DNA from: an uncultured Clostridia bacterium
GTDB taxonomy: Bacteria > Bacillota > Clostridia > TANB77 > CAG-508
Reading direction: 5' to 3'
NCBI GenBank assembly: GCA_947630185.1
Contig: CANRGT010000008.1
Coordinates: 1 to 64,000, forward strand
Length of the DNA stretch: 64,000 nt
Numbering within the stretch: the first letter of the stretch is position 1; each line of letters starts with the position of its first letter. The notes below the pieces were generated by a model. It was not told the DNA's origin, made no database searches, and saw only the letters and a list, made by a program, of their open reading frames with translations. This document shows, piece after piece, positions 8,938-18,269 of this stretch. Both the position numbers and the translations under genes were made by a program.

Positions 8938-9633
8938 ATGAGTGAAGATATAATATTAAAATGTGAAAATTTAACAAAAATATATGGAAATCAAGACAAT
9001 AAAACAATTGCTTTAGATAATGTATCATTTACTGTAAAAAAAGGGCAATTCGTATCAATTATAGGAGCATCTGGCAGTGGAAAATCTACACTATTACATT
9101 TATTAGGTGGAGTGGACAAACCAACATCAGGAACAGTATTTATCAATAATATAGACATTCATAAATTAAGAGAAGAACAATTAGCAGAATTTAGAAGAAA
9201 AGAAATTGGTATAATATATCAATTTTATAATCTACTTCCAATTATGAATGTAAAAGAAAATATATTACTCCCAAGCCAATTAGATAAAACAGATATAGAT
9301 GAAAAGGAATTAAATGATTTGATTAATGTTTTAGGATTAGAAGATAGAATCACACATTTACCAAATCAATTATCAGGAGGACAGCAACAAAGAGTTGCAA
9401 TAGGTAGAGCACTAATTAATCATCCGTCTTTAATATTAGCAGACGAACCAACTGGAAATTTAGACAGTCAGTCGTCAGAAGAAATTATAAAACTATTAAA
9501 AGTATCAAATAAGAAATATAATCAAACTATTTTGTTAGTAACGCACAATGAAAAAATTGCAAAAGAAGCTGATAGAATTATTACAATAAAAGATGGAAAA
9601 ATATACCAAGATATTGTAAATAATGAAGAATAG
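8938..9633 (+). CDS. ABC transporter ATP-binding protein (BceA/MacB/LolD type)
   Basis: A 231-residue ATPase that powers the FtsX-type permease encoded 9 bp downstream. Walker A GASGSGKS lies around residue 40, signature LSGGQQQR around residue 145, and Walker B LILADEPTGNLD just after, with the switch His in LLVTHNE. The family drives peptide-antibiotic detoxification, lipoprotein release or toxin export. A TTGACA...TATAAT pair upstream (8840 and 8867) has a long 21-bp spacer with an imperfect dyad around ACTAGT, so activator-dependent control is possible. No two-component system is adjacent, which makes a pure Bce-type sensor-transporter less certain. Confidence 0.93.
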   Translation: MSEDIILKCENLTKIYGNQDNKTIALDNVSFTVKKGQFVSIIGASGSGKSTLLHLLGGVDKPTSGTVFINNIDIHKLREEQLAEFRRKEIGIIYQFYNLLPIMNVKENILLPSQLDKTDIDEKELNDLINVLGLEDRITHLPNQLSGGQQQRVAIGRALINHPSLILADEPTGNLDSQSSEEIIKLLKVSNKKYNQTILLVTHNEKIAKEADRIITIKDGKIYQDIVNNEE

Positions 9634-9642
9634 AGGAGAAAT

Positions 9643-12081
9643 ATGAATATTTTAAGAAAGATTGCTTGGAAAAATTTAAAAAGAAATAAAAAAAGAACAA
9701 TCGCAACTATAACTGGAATTATAATATCGGTAGCTCTAATTAGCTTTATCCTTACTTTGATATATAGTTTTCAAAATTCTATGATTGAGAATACTAAAAA
9801 AAGTATAGGGAATTATCATATTCACATTGAACAAACAACAACCAAACAAGCAATGAAATTTAATCAAATGCAATATAAAATAGAAAAAATGGGAATATCT
9901 CAAACAATAGGTGCAGCAGATTATGAAACCAAAATTTATGCTAAGCAGGGAATTAGAATAGAAGGATATGATGAAACTTCCTTACTGAATAGAGATATTA
10001 CGTTAATAGAGGGAAGATTGCCAACAAACGAAAAAGAAATACTAATTTCTAATTATCTTATAAATAATATGAATGAGAAAATGCAAATAGGAGATAAATT
10101 GACTCTTGAAGTTCAAAAAGTAAAGCTAACAGTTTCGGATGATGGTATGCAAGAATTCTTAGAACCAGATGGAGTAGAACAAGTAGAGTACACTATTACA
10201 GGAATAATAAAACAAACAAGACAAGAAGCAAATAGCAATAATGCTTACATAGCAATTACAAAGTTAGAAAAAATGACAGAAATAAGACCATGTGAAGTAA
10301 CAATACTATTAAAGAATCCTAAAGAAGAGAATGTATTTTATCAAGATATAATGAACTCAAATTTAAAATATTATATTACAGAAAACACACAGCTACTATT
10401 ATGGCAAGGTGTTACTAGTGGAATGAACGAAAAGTCTCAATTAGAGTTAATAGGTGTAGTGGCAATTATAATAGTAATAGCAATTACCATCACATTAATA
10501 AGAAATAGTTTCCAAATTTCCGTATCAGAAAGAATGAAAGAATTTGGTACTTTAATTAGCATTGGTGCAACCACAAAACAAATTACAAAAATTGTATTAA
10601 TTGAGGGACTTATTTATGCAATTATAAGCATTCCAGCAGGATTAATATTAGGAATAGGAATTGTATTTATAAGTACAAATGGAATTGGAGATATGCTAGA
10701 AAATATGTATGGTAATGATATATTTATGCAATGTAGTGTTAATATTATATCAATATTTGCTACAATATTAATAACACTAATATCAACATTTATTTCTTGT
10801 ATTAAGCCAATAAAAAAGGCAAAAAAAGCATCACCAATCGAAACAATTAAACAAAATAATGAAATTGAAATTAAAAATAAAGATGTTAAAATTGGAAAAT
10901 TAAAATCAAAAATACTTGGAATAGAGGGAGAAATAGCTTATAAAAATATCAAACGAAATAAAAGCAAATATCGCTCTACAACAATTTCAATTAGCATTAT
11001 TATGATATTAGTTATAATAATAAGCAGTATAATAGAATATGTATTTTCTATAGTAAATAATATTTACCTACCAACTCATAGAAACATAGATGTAGGAATG
11101 ATATATTATAATGAACAAGAAGAAACAAATACAGTATTCGAAAATTTTGATAGAATTAAGAGTTTAGATAATATTATAGATTATTCTATTAAAGTAGCAT
11201 TCAATGGTATAATAAAACAAAATAATAAACAAATTACAATTTGTGCTTATGAAGGAGAAATATATAAGAACTATTTAAAAAACTTAGGATTAACATATGA
11301 AAATACAATTGAGTCAGGAATTTTACTTTCTAAAGATCCTTCAGTAAAAGTAGGGGAATTTTTAAATATTGTAATAAAAGGACAAGAATATAAAATTCCA
11401 ATTATAAAACATACGGACATAAATCCAGACATAGCGATTTTAAATTTAGATAACTCTAAAATGCAAAAAGTAAATAATGATGAAAGATTAATCATATCTA
11501 CTGATATGGCAAAAAATATTGATATTGATGATGGAAGAAATAGTGGAGTATTTGGACTTTTTTCTATGGACATGAGAATAAATTCAAGTAATCCTAATCA
11601 GCTAGAAAATGAAATATTGCAATTTGTTAATTCCGATAAAATAGTAGTACAAAATTATACTAAACGACAAGAAGATGCCCAAAAACTTTCAATTATTATG
11701 TCTATATTTTTATATGGATTACTTTTAGTTATATCTTTAATAGGAATAACTAATATTTATAATACAATTACAGCAAGTATGAATCTAAGAAAAAGAGAAT
11801 TTGAAATTTTAAGAGCAATTGGAATGTCTAATAAACAATTTAATAAAATGTTTTCTTATGAGAGTCTAATATATGGAGTAAAATCTCTATTTTTTGGAAT
11901 GTTAGTAGGAACAATATTAAGTTATGGCATATATTGTATTGTAAAAACAAATCAAAATATACAATATTATTTCCCATTTATTCAAATATTGATAATGATT
12001 ATGCTTACTATGATAGCAATATATACATCAATAAAATTAGCATGGAGAACTTATAATGATAAATTCTCATTGGAAGAATAG
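9643..12081 (+). CDS. FtsX-family ABC transporter permease
   Basis: An 812-residue permease with two FtsX-like halves. A first membrane segment at about 20-40 is followed by an extracytoplasmic domain, then three segments at about 265-385; the second half repeats this (about 435-465, then three segments around 680-800). The LRAIGMSNKQF sequence in the second half is the usual coupling-helix motif of MacB/FtsX permeases, and a GATTKQI version occurs in the first half. It partners with the ATPase at 8938 as a cell-membrane exporter or mechanotransmission ABC system. The small exported protein at 12174 probably belongs to the same unit. Confidence 0.92.
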   Translation: MNILRKIAWKNLKRNKKRTIATITGIIISVALISFILTLIYSFQNSMIENTKKSIGNYHIHIEQTTTKQAMKFNQMQYKIEKMGISQTIGAADYETKIYAKQGIRIEGYDETSLLNRDITLIEGRLPTNEKEILISNYLINNMNEKMQIGDKLTLEVQKVKLTVSDDGMQEFLEPDGVEQVEYTITGIIKQTRQEANSNNAYIAITKLEKMTEIRPCEVTILLKNPKEENVFYQDIMNSNLKYYITENTQLLLWQGVTSGMNEKSQLELIGVVAIIIVIAITITLIRNSFQISVSERMKEFGTLISIGATTKQITKIVLIEGLIYAIISIPAGLILGIGIVFISTNGIGDMLENMYGNDIFMQCSVNIISIFATILITLISTFISCIKPIKKAKKASPIETIKQNNEIEIKNKDVKIGKLKSKILGIEGEIAYKNIKRNKSKYRSTTISISIIMILVIIISSIIEYVFSIVNNIYLPTHRNIDVGMIYYNEQEETNTVFENFDRIKSLDNIIDYSIKVAFNGIIKQNNKQITICAYEGEIYKNYLKNLGLTYENTIESGILLSKDPSVKVGEFLNIVIKGQEYKIPIIKHTDINPDIAILNLDNSKMQKVNNDERLIISTDMAKNIDIDDGRNSGVFGLFSMDMRINSSNPNQLENEILQFVNSDKIVVQNYTKRQEDAQKLSIIMSIFLYGLLLVISLIGITNIYNTITASMNLRKREFEILRAIGMSNKQFNKMFSYESLIYGVKSLFFGMLVGTILSYGIYCIVKTNQNIQYYFPFIQILIMIMLTMIAIYTSIKLAWRTYNDKFSLEE

Positions 12082-12173
12082 TTTTTTTACAAAAAATAAG
12101 ATATATTTTTCCTAATACCAACTAAACAGAATACACAAATCGTCTAAATAATAGAAAGGTTAAGGTGGTATAT

Positions 12174-12764
12174 ATGAATAAGAAAATATTAAAAATAATA
12201 ATTATAGTAATGATTATCTTAGCAATTATAATAGAGATTATGTATTTAATTGATTTAGATAGAATGAAAAATGGAAAAGAAGTTGTATTTAGCACTTGGG
12301 GTGCAAAATATGCACCTATAGAGAAAAACATTATAAATGAAAATAAAGAAGAACAAAATACAAATGATGTTGAGAACTACCAAAAATATTCAAAAACAAT
12401 AGATAATATTAAAATAGAGTTAAGTATTCCAAATGACTGGAAATATGAAGAAACAAAACTAGAAAAAGATTCAAAACATAAATTTGAATTAAAACTTTAT
12501 AAAAGTTCGAAAAATGATTATGCAATATTAGTTATAAGTAATGATTTATTGGGAGTATGTGGAACAGGTCTTACAACAAAAAGAATAAAATTGAATAATG
12601 GACAAGATGCAAGTGCTGGCTATTATGATAATTCAGAAATATGGAGTCATATAGGATTAAAGGAGAAAATTTTTATTTTAAATTATGGTCTAAAAAATAT
12701 TGAAGCAAATGAAGTATTAGATTTTGTTAAAACAATAAATATTATAAATGACAAAAATAAATAA
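12174..12764 (+). CDS. Membrane-anchored extracytoplasmic protein, unknown
   Basis: A 196-residue protein with one N-terminal membrane segment (residues 4-24) followed by a charged linker and a compact domain from about residue 60. The ATG at 12174 has AAGGTGG six bases upstream, better than the in-frame GTG at 12165. It follows the ABC exporter by about 90 bp in the same direction, so it may be an accessory or solute-sensing partner. I do not recognise the fold, and no cysteine lipobox is present. Confidence 0.7.
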   Translation: MNKKILKIIIIVMIILAIIIEIMYLIDLDRMKNGKEVVFSTWGAKYAPIEKNIINENKEEQNTNDVENYQKYSKTIDNIKIELSIPNDWKYEETKLEKDSKHKFELKLYKSSKNDYAILVISNDLLGVCGTGLTTKRIKLNNGQDASAGYYDNSEIWSHIGLKEKIFILNYGLKNIEANEVLDFVKTINIINDKNK

Positions 12765-12823
12765 TAACAATAAATTTATTTAAATAAGGATTATTTACAA
12801 TTTATGTTTCCTTTATAATTATA

Positions 12824-12857
12824 AAAAAATAGCTATACTAATCATATAGCTATTTTT
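12824..12857. terminator. Bidirectional intrinsic terminator
   Basis: AAAAATAGCTATA pairs with TATAGCTATTTTT. It ends the ABC unit on the plus strand. On the minus strand it sits directly after a tRNA 3'-end remnant, in the same arrangement as the terminator behind the intact tRNA-Arg at 15655. Confidence 0.85.
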
Positions 12858-12865
12858 GGTGAGCC
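12853..12865 (-). repeat. Copy of the tRNA-Arg 3' end plus T-run, possible attachment site
   Basis: TTTTTGGTGAGCC is identical to the sequence at the junction of the tRNA-Arg terminator and 3' end at 15687-15699. On the minus strand it reads GGCTCACCA, the acceptor end and CCA of that tRNA. The two copies bracket 2.83 kb. Confidence 0.6.
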
Positions 12866-13060
12866 GAAACTTTCTAAATCCGAACACTATTTATTTAGAA
12901 AATGGAATTGAGCTAATTATATCATTATAAAAAAAGAAACTCCACTTTTTGTGAGGTACAGCTGAAAGCTGTTTTTACCCTCAATTTTGAACTGCCCTTT
13001 AGGATTTAAGTCGGTTAGAACTACGATAAAACTTTCGACTTGAAACACTATTGTAAATTT
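12866..13060. other. Structured non-coding stretch with three or four hairpins
   Basis: Hairpins in series: TTTCTAAAT with ATTTAGAAA (around 12870-12901); TGAGGTA with TACCCTCA enclosing CAGCTGAAAGCTG (around 12952-12986); AAGTCG with CGACTT (around 13008-13041). A TTGCTTATGCAAG dyad follows near 13071. No coding frame is present. This could be an RNA or an origin or transfer site of the small element that carries the HD-domain gene. The remainder up to 13190 is AT-rich, with a TATGATATAAT extended minus-ten near 13155. Confidence 0.45.
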
Positions 13061-13205
13061 TATGTTCACTTGCTTATGCAAGAAATATTACAAATATATT
13101 ATTTTTTTATTACATTATTGTAATATTTTTAATTTTTATAGAAAAAAAGTTGCATTATGATATAATTTATTTTGAATAAATATTTTTAATAAAAGGTGGT
13201 TGTGT

Positions 13206-15203
13206 ATGGAAGAAATAAAAAAACTTCGTAGAGAAATACAACAATTAGCAGAACAAATAGAAACAAAAAGAAAAGAAGTTGTAAAACAAAAATTAAAATT
13301 TTTATCACAAAATGAAGATGATGTCAATGCTCACTTGACCAAAGAAGAATGGGAATTATTAAAAGGTTTTTTAATAAAACAAGGTGATTGCACATCTGTC
13401 AAAATGCAACATTCGTGGTATGATGATATAGATGGATATGATACTAACGATTATGATACAATAATAAGAATAGGAAACAAATACTTAGTTATTCATGATG
13501 GTATGGAGCAAGGACAAAAATGTTATGGATTTAGAGTTGATGATAAAATAGATGTAACATATAAAAATCTCCAAAATGGTGAATATAATAGGTCTATTAG
13601 CCAATACGATAGTAAAGAATCCTTTATTATTAATGGAATAGATTTTGTTCCTGATTTTGATAATGGTTGGAATGGAATAACACAAGTTATTGGTGGAAAA
13701 GGTGAATTAACCAAACCATTAGACATTGATAAGTTGTTTGAAATTGACAAAAGGCAAGAATTTGAAAAAGCATTGTCAAGTGATAATGTAGTTGATTATT
13801 TCTTATCAAAAACACCTGAGGAATTAGAAGAACAATTTGGCCCTGAGGTTGCAAGAATGGTAGATTTTGAACAAAATAATTCTCATCATTGTTATAATTT
13901 ATGGGAACATACTTTGAGAACAGTAGAAGGAGTTACTAGAGATCAGTTAAGACAAGATGATTTTATAAAAATGAGAGTTGCAGCATTCTTCCATGATATC
14001 GGTAAACCAGATGTCGCATCATTTAATTCAAAGACAGGTCAACAAGTATTCTATGGTCATGCACAACATTCTGCTGATGTAGCAAAACCTGTATTAGAAA
14101 GACTGGGTTATAGCGAAGAAGAAATTGCACAATTAAGTTTTTACATAGCACATCATGATGATTTTATTAGTTATAAATCAGATTTACCTCCATATATGCA
14201 ACACCATGAATTTGTTAGGCAAATTGATAGAGATACAGTAGCTGAAAAAATAATAGAAAATAAATATGATTTTGAAGCAATGGGATATAACAAAGATCAA
14301 ATTAGAGCTATTGTTTATACACTTGCACATGGAAAAGAACCAGATTTTAGGACTCAAGATGGTCCTATTTCAATCCCTATTGATATGGAAGAAGTTAAAA
14401 CAAAAATGATGTCTGGCGAATATAGTCCTTCATATGATGCGACTAAGCATGATTATCACATGTTGTTACAATTATGTATGGCAGATGCAGGGGCTCAAAG
14501 TGAAGTGGCAAAAAGAAAATTACCAAACGGAAAAACAGTAATAGATGGCTCTAAAAAAGAAAAATTACAAAATATGTTTAATATTGATATTGCATATAGT
14601 GATGCTTATGATAAAGTAGAAGAAATAATACAATTAATTCCAGAGTCAGTAAAAAAAGCAGTTGAACAAAATATAGGTTATTCTTTTGAACAATTTATAA
14701 AAGATTCTATACCAAAAGCATTAGGCGAAAAACGACCTGTAGCAGTATGTAAAGATGGAACAGAGTATTCAATTCAAGCATCAAGTTTTCATTATTGTAC
14801 TCCTCAAGAAGATGGATTAGAGGCTTATGAAGAATATGAGGTAGGTCAAATTACTGATTGGGAAACAGGAAACTTGAAAGAGTTTGCAAAATTCGAAGGT
14901 GGAGTTGCAGGATTTGTTCCAGTTGAAGTGATAAAAGAAATTCTAAAATCTCATGGTGGACTAGATAGAGAAAAGATGTTAGAAAGAATAAAAGAGCAAA
15001 AGGCTATATATCAACCGAGAGATGATGCTTATGAAAAAATGATTCATGAAGCTAGTGGTGGAAATGAATTCTTAGAAAGAATGTTAAGATATGCAACAAG
15101 GCGTGTAGAAGTAAGAGATACAGAGGCAAAGGCAAAACAATTATCCGAAGAATATGAAGAACAATTACCAAAAGATCAACACTCTTTAGATGATAATGAT
15201 TAA
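13206..15203 (+). CDS. HD-domain phosphohydrolase-like protein
   Basis: A 665-residue protein. Residues 1-30 form a coiled coil, followed by an N-terminal domain of about 170 residues and then an HD domain (HHCYNLWEHTLRTVEGV, FFHDIGKPD around residue 262, later HAQHSADVAKP and YIAHHDD). This is the ligand order seen in the HD domains of tRNA nucleotidyltransferase/poly(A)-polymerase-like and related metal-dependent phosphohydrolases. A C-terminal region of about 250 residues is unfamiliar. The ATG at 13206 has AAAGGTGG six bases upstream. Substrate unknown. The context (possible tRNA-Arg element) allows a role in nucleotide metabolism or defence, but nothing in the sequence proves it. Confidence 0.8.
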   Translation: MEEIKKLRREIQQLAEQIETKRKEVVKQKLKFLSQNEDDVNAHLTKEEWELLKGFLIKQGDCTSVKMQHSWYDDIDGYDTNDYDTIIRIGNKYLVIHDGMEQGQKCYGFRVDDKIDVTYKNLQNGEYNRSISQYDSKESFIINGIDFVPDFDNGWNGITQVIGGKGELTKPLDIDKLFEIDKRQEFEKALSSDNVVDYFLSKTPEELEEQFGPEVARMVDFEQNNSHHCYNLWEHTLRTVEGVTRDQLRQDDFIKMRVAAFFHDIGKPDVASFNSKTGQQVFYGHAQHSADVAKPVLERLGYSEEEIAQLSFYIAHHDDFISYKSDLPPYMQHHEFVRQIDRDTVAEKIIENKYDFEAMGYNKDQIRAIVYTLAHGKEPDFRTQDGPISIPIDMEEVKTKMMSGEYSPSYDATKHDYHMLLQLCMADAGAQSEVAKRKLPNGKTVIDGSKKEKLQNMFNIDIAYSDAYDKVEEIIQLIPESVKKAVEQNIGYSFEQFIKDSIPKALGEKRPVAVCKDGTEYSIQASSFHYCTPQEDGLEAYEEYEVGQITDWETGNLKEFAKFEGGVAGFVPVEVIKEILKSHGGLDREKMLERIKEQKAIYQPRDDAYEKMIHEASGGNEFLERMLRYATRRVEVRDTEAKAKQLSEEYEEQLPKDQHSLDDND

Positions 15204-15220
15204 AGTGGGGTGATAGAATT

Positions 15221-15625
15221 ATGATGGATTCAAATAATACAAGTATGGAAATTACTAATAATTATGGTTTTCTATCTAAAATAGTAAAGTTTATAAAAAG
15301 TATATTTAAGAAAGATAATGTTAAATATATAACAGAAGGAACAAATGATAATACAAGTAACAGAAATAATAATACTTTTTTTAAATCTATAAAATTTGAA
15401 CAAGACCCAGAGAAAGCAATGCTATTAAAAATTCAGGATGATTTTGAAAAAATGGGAATTAATAAGGAAAATGCCTATAAACTAACAAAAGATTTGACTA
15501 ATGCTCAGAAAACAGAATTAGAAAACTTATATAGACAACAAATAAGAAATTACCAAATTAGTATAAACAATTATAAAAATAAGATAATTGATATAAGAAA
15601 AAAATTATCACAAACTAATAATTAA
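15221..15625 (+). CDS. Small hypothetical protein downstream of the HD gene
   Basis: A 134-residue hydrophilic protein rich in Asn and Lys, with a helical C-terminal half (residues about 65-130, probably coiled coil). It starts 17 bp after the HD gene with a GGGGTGAT ribosome site, so the two are co-transcribed. No known family recognised; no signal peptide or membrane segment. Confidence 0.65.
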   Translation: MMDSNNTSMEITNNYGFLSKIVKFIKSIFKKDNVKYITEGTNDNTSNRNNNTFFKSIKFEQDPEKAMLLKIQDDFEKMGINKENAYKLTKDLTNAQKTELENLYRQQIRNYQISINNYKNKIIDIRKKLSQTNN

Positions 15626-15654
15626 GAAAAGCCAAAATAAGATATAAAATTACA

Positions 15655-15690
15655 AAAAAAATCGCTATCCGGGTTCGGATAGCGATTTTT
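15655..15690 (-). terminator. Terminator of tRNA-Arg
   Basis: AAAAATCGCTATCC pairs with GGATAGCGATTTTT around a GGGTTC loop, directly after the CCA end on the minus strand. It also serves the plus-strand HD operon. Confidence 0.95.
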
Positions 15691-15767
<77 letters not shown>

Positions 15768-15817
15768 ATGAACAAATAATATAATAACACGAAAAAGGAC
15801 TAATGTCAAGAAAAAAA

Positions 15818-16444
15818 TTAACAAAATGCTTGAAATGAAACAGAAAAAATACCAATAAATCCAAAAAGCAAGAATAAAACTCCAGAAACCTTTTGCATAA
15901 CTTTTTCAGAGATATGTTTATTTAAAAACTTGCCAAAAACAATGGCGATTGAATCACACACAACCATACCTAAAATAGCACCTAAAACAAGTGAAACTTT
16001 TGCATTTGGATATTGCACTCCAAGCCCAAGCGAAGCTAAAAATGTTTTGTCTCCAAGTTCGCCTATAATAATTGATAGAGCGATTAAAAGGCAATAGTTG
16101 ATTTTAAAATTAGTAATTTTATCAATTAGGCTATCTTTTCCATTTGATTGCATAGAAAGAGTTTCTTTTTTAGGCAATAAACTAAAAATCCCCATTAAAA
16201 TAAAAGATATGTAAGTAACCCATTCTAAAATAGTATGTAAAGTAGCATTTTCTAAAAGCCCAATATGGCTTCCAAATAAAATAGCAATTCCATGACTAAA
16301 AAAAGAGCCAATCGCTACACCAAGTAAAATCTTATATGTTTTATCTTTATTAGAAAAGGACAAAACTAAAAGCTGAGTTTTATCGCCCAATTCACTAACA
16401 AAAACAATTATAAAAGAAATCAAAAAAGTATATATAAAATTCAT
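15818..16444 (-). CDS. Gdt1/TMEM165 (UPF0016) family cation transporter
   Basis: A 208-residue membrane protein of six to seven segments with the duplicated family motif E-x-G-D-K-T: SELGDKTQ near residue 20 and GELGDKTF near residue 130. Members export Mn2+ (MneA-type in bacteria) or exchange Ca2+/Mn2+ for H+. A TAGGAG ribosome site precedes the ATG at 16444. I looked for a yybP-ykoY manganese riboswitch in the 140-bp leader and did not see one. Confidence 0.92.
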   Translation of the reverse strand: MNFIYTFLISFIIVFVSELGDKTQLLVLSFSNKDKTYKILLGVAIGSFFSHGIAILFGSHIGLLENATLHTILEWVTYISFILMGIFSLLPKKETLSMQSNGKDSLIDKITNFKINYCLLIALSIIIGELGDKTFLASLGLGVQYPNAKVSLVLGAILGMVVCDSIAIVFGKFLNKHISEKVMQKVSGVLFLLFGFIGIFSVSFQAFC

Positions 16445-16636
16445 ATATGCTCCTATTTTTTAAATATTGTAAATATAATAAAGGAGTTATTAAGCCAAGT
16501 TTTTTTAAGGTATGGTTTATATATATTCATTAAATGTAAATTCTATGTGAATATTTACTAAAATATTGCATGGTTTGAAAAAATTGTGATAATATACAGT
16601 AAGTTAAATTGCAAGAAGGAAGAGGAGGAATTAAAA

Positions 16637-17587
16637 GTGATAGAGGTAAAAAATGTCACTAAAAAGTACGGAAGTTTTAAAGCTGTTGATGATATTAGCT
16701 TTGAAGTAAATGATGGCGAAATCGTTGGCTTCTTAGGTCCTAATGGTGCTGGAAAAAGTACAACGATGAATATGATTACTGGCTTTATTGATACAACAGA
16801 AGGCGAAATTATAATAAATGGCAACGACATTTCAAAAAAGCCTAGAAAAGCTAAAAAGCAAATAGGATATATGCCTGAGGGTGTGCCACTTTATAATGAT
16901 TTAACAGTAAAAGAATTTGTAAACTATATGGCAGAACTAAAACTTGTAAATGCACGTCACAGACAAGAGGAAGCCCAAAAAGTAATAGAAGAAACAGGAT
17001 TAAAAGAAGTAGAAAATAAATTAATTCGTAATTTATCAAGAGGATATAAACAAAGAGTAGGTTTAGCAGGTGCACTTGTTGGAGATCCAAAAGTTATTAT
17101 ATTAGATGAACCTACTGTGGGGCTAGACCCAAAGCAAATTACAGAAATAAGGGATTTGATTAAAGAACTAGGAAAAAATCATACAGTAATTTTAAGCACT
17201 CATATATTGTCAGAAGCAAGTCAAATTTGTGAAAAAGTAATTATTATAAATAAAGGTAAAATTATAGCTGTTGATACACCTGAAAACTTAGAGAAGAAGG
17301 TTATAAAAGGTAATGCAATTTTAATTACTGTAGAAGATCCAAAAAATAATATGGAAAATTTAAAAGAAAAAGTGCCAGATATATTGGATATTAAATTGGA
17401 AAAGCAAATAGAAGATGGTACGAAACAATATTTAATTACATCTAAAAAAGATAGTGATATAAGAAAGCAATTATTTGAAATTTTACCAAAAGAAGATATT
17501 GTTATATTTGAACTTAAGAAAGTAGAAGCAACCTTAGAAGAAGCGTTTATAAAATTAATAGAAAACAATAAAGGAGGGGAAGAATAA
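16637..17587 (+). CDS. ABC transporter ATP-binding protein (GldA-like)
   Basis: A 316-residue ATPase with Walker A GPNGAGKST, signature LSRGYKQR and Walker B VIILDEPTVGLDPKQ, plus a C-terminal extension of about 90 residues typical of ABC-2 exporters of the GldA/CcmA type. The start is the GTG at 16637, with AGGAGG eight to ten bases upstream; the upstream in-frame ATG at 16586 has no ribosome site. The stop overlaps the permease start (TAATG), so ATPase, permease and the auxiliary protein form one operon. Confidence 0.95.
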   Translation: MIEVKNVTKKYGSFKAVDDISFEVNDGEIVGFLGPNGAGKSTTMNMITGFIDTTEGEIIINGNDISKKPRKAKKQIGYMPEGVPLYNDLTVKEFVNYMAELKLVNARHRQEEAQKVIEETGLKEVENKLIRNLSRGYKQRVGLAGALVGDPKVIILDEPTVGLDPKQITEIRDLIKELGKNHTVILSTHILSEASQICEKVIIINKGKIIAVDTPENLEKKVIKGNAILITVEDPKNNMENLKEKVPDILDIKLEKQIEDGTKQYLITSKKDSDIRKQLFEILPKEDIVIFELKKVEATLEEAFIKLIENNKGGEE

Positions 17588-18258
17588 TGTGGGCAGTATA
17601 TAAAAAAGAATTAAGAAATTATTTCTTATCTCCAATTGGATATGTTGCAATAGGTGTATTTTTAATTGTTTTTAGTTTGATTTTTTATGTTACAAACATT
17701 AGCATAGGTGCTTATGATATGGGAAATTTGTATTATAATACTGCTCTTTTAGGTTTGCTTGTAATTGTTCCTCTTCTTACAATGATAATGTTTTCAGAAG
17801 AAAGAAAAACAGGAACAGAGCAGTTATTATTAACATCTCCAAGAAGTATTACTGGAATTATATTTGGAAAATTTTTTGCAGCAGTTACACTAATTGTTAT
17901 TACTTTAATATTTTCTTTATCATACTACATAGTTTTATGCTTCTTTAAAGCACCTAATTTATTACCAACATTAGCTATGATATTTGGATTTTTGCTAGTA
18001 GCATCAGCTGCTATTGCGATGGGAATGTTCGTTTCAAGCATAACAGAAAATCAAGTAATTGCGGCAATTATTACTATAGTAGCACTAATTATTCCAAGCT
18101 TTACAGGTCTTTTGCCTTTTATAGATTTGATGAATAACTATCAAAAATTCCCTGCAGGGATTATTTCATTATCAGAAGTAATTAACCTATTAGCCTATGC
18201 AGTTATGTTTATTTTATTTACTATAATTATAATGCAAAGAAGAAAATCAGTAAAATAA
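17587..18258 (+). CDS. ABC-2 permease (GldF-like)
   Basis: A 223-residue integral membrane protein with six predicted segments and an EERKTGTEQLLLTSP loop after the second, characteristic of ABC-2 permeases of the GldF class. Its start overlaps the ATPase stop. It should form the membrane channel for the ATPase at 16637. Substrate unknown; in gliding bacteria the homologue supports motility, but in Firmicutes the role is undefined. Confidence 0.92.
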   Translation: MWAVYKKELRNYFLSPIGYVAIGVFLIVFSLIFYVTNISIGAYDMGNLYYNTALLGLLVIVPLLTMIMFSEERKTGTEQLLLTSPRSITGIIFGKFFAAVTLIVITLIFSLSYYIVLCFFKAPNLLPTLAMIFGFLLVASAAIAMGMFVSSITENQVIAAIITIVALIIPSFTGLLPFIDLMNNYQKFPAGIISLSEVINLLAYAVMFILFTIIIMQRRKSVK

Positions 18259-18269
18259 AGGAGAGAAAC

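Larger units (their letters stand above)
12857..15690. mobile_element. Possible small integrated element at tRNA-Arg
   Basis: A segment of 2.83 kb between two copies of TTTTTGGTGAGCC, one of them the 3' end of the intact tRNA-Arg(UCU). It contains the structured region at 12866, the HD-domain gene and the 134-residue gene. No integrase is present, so it would be a satellite, a remnant or an element moved in trans. The 13-bp repeat alone is modest evidence. Confidence 0.4.
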